Source: Hydrogenophaga aromaticivorans (GTDB lineage Bacteria; Pseudomonadota; Gammaproteobacteria; Burkholderiales; Burkholderiaceae_C). Taken from it: a stretch of DNA of 64,000 nucleotides. Positions 63,590-64,000 of the stretch are shown here, piece by piece. Numbering within the stretch: the stretch's first letter is position 1; each line of letters opens with the position of its first letter. The stretch lies in the NCBI RefSeq assembly GCF_013387465.1, contig NZ_VYGV01000007.1, forward strand, positions 244,549 through 308,548, written 5' to 3'. The position numbers and the translations under genes are program-made. The notes under the pieces are model-generated. The model saw nothing but the letters and a program-made list of their open reading frames with translations, was not told the origin of the DNA and did not search any database.

Positions 63590-63892
63590 CACTGAAGCGA
63601 GATGGACCTGTGCGTCGACGTGCTTGCCCTGCGCGGCGTGCCGCACCAGGTGCGCAAAGGCGGGGGCAGCTTCGACCCGGCGGCCGACACCATCAAGGTG
63701 CTGACCATGCACGCCAGCAAAGGGCTGGAGTTCCCGGTGGTGGCGTTGGTGGGCGCGGGCCATACGCCCGCCCCGGGCGAAGACGAGCGCGAAGAAGCCA
63801 AGCTGTTCTACGTGGGCGCCACGCGGGCCACGCAGCGGCTGATCATCGGGTTGGGTGGGGACGGGCGGTTTGGGCAACGGTTGGCCGCATGA
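63590..63892 (+). pseudogene. truncated helicase 3' end, right copy of the 303-bp direct repeat
   Basis: Encodes only the C-terminal portion of a NERD-helicase (VPHQVRKGGGSFDPAADTIK... TMHASKGLEFPVV... FYVGATRATQRL), in the same frame and with the stop at the aligned position. There is no helicase N-terminus before it. It matches 60932-61234 without gaps. It is best read as the remnant of a second helicase gene or as a displaced original 3' end. Confidence 0.87.
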
Positions 63893-63945
63893 GAAACAGA
63901 CCGGGTACCTGACTAGCAATCGATCAACGCTGAAGGGAAGTTCAT

Positions 63946-64000
63946 ATGTTTGTGATCGTTGAAACGTTTCGTGCAGGAGGCGAGTCGTCATCAGCCAAGA
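63946..64000 (+). CDS. start of an unidentified gene, cut by the right edge
   Basis: ATG 63946 follows a good ribosome binding site (AAGGGAAG) and opens a reading frame MFVIVETFRAGGESSSAK that runs to the end of the window. Eighteen codons are too few to assign a family. It is the first gene after the right repeat copy. Confidence 0.5.
   Translation, partial: MFVIVETFRAGGESSSAK

Overview
The window is high-GC DNA with gene content and synteny typical of Burkholderiales, most likely family Comamonadaceae and perhaps Hydrogenophaga or a close relative. Support comes from the DUF3579 gene beside argD, the hda/HAD/pcnB/folK block, a Comamonadaceae-type palindromic repeat at 13391-13436, and a dispersed repeat with the peptide start MSAAPGRSQASSHRSP. 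Species identity is an inference. Genes are tightly packed on both strands with many ATGA/GTGA overlaps. No gap between genes exceeds about 300 bases, and I saw no rRNA, tRNA, CRISPR array or complete insertion sequence.

From 1 to 15.5 kb the region is mostly core housekeeping: argD (cut by the left edge), DUF3579, rpsT, murJ, a SirB1-like protein, an NAD(P)-binding protein, a three-gene operon (isochorismatase-like hydrolase, DJ-1/PfpI protein, GlxA-type AraC regulator), purM, an AI-2E-family transporter, hda, a HAD phosphatase, pcnB, folK, pdxH, a ChaC-like cyclotransferase and a small OmpA-domain protein. From 15.5 to 25 kb come gloA, a divergent thioesterase/MarR pair, and a signalling block: a PAS-rich NarX-type kinase, its NarL-type regulator and a 1335-residue hybrid kinase with REC-HPt-REC.

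From 25 to 52 kb lie accessory and poorly characterised genes: a DsbC/G-like lipoprotein, an RcnB-like protein with an 11-residue repeat, a TerB protein, a split YeeE/YedE sulfur importer, a DUF2975/XRE pair with a readable promoter and operator, a leucine-rich-repeat protein kinase, AraC and LysR regulators, an L,D-transpeptidase-like protein, DUF938, a cytoplasmic trypsin-like protease, a VIT-family transporter, rluE, an M23 peptidase, an SRAP protein missing catalytic residues, a degenerate GGDEF protein, a DUF1097 protein with a structured mRNA leader, a DTW-domain RNA-modifying enzyme, an M14-type peptidase and an EcsC-like protein.

From 52 to 64 kb the content shifts to toxin-antitoxin and possible defence genes: an XRE/AbiEii-type pair under a concentric palindromic operator, an orphan HTH gene, an orphan addiction-module antitoxin, a HigBA pair, then a NERD-nuclease/UvrD-type helicase, a NYN-LOTUS protein, an AT-rich EcsC-TerB gene and a small lipoprotein. 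This last block is flanked by two ungapped 303-base copies of the helicase 3' end (60932-61234 and 63590-63892), so it looks like cargo inserted at the 3' end of the helicase gene. This cargo locus, and the dispersed repeat that bridges a kinase stop codon to a regulator start codon, are the parts most worth following up.
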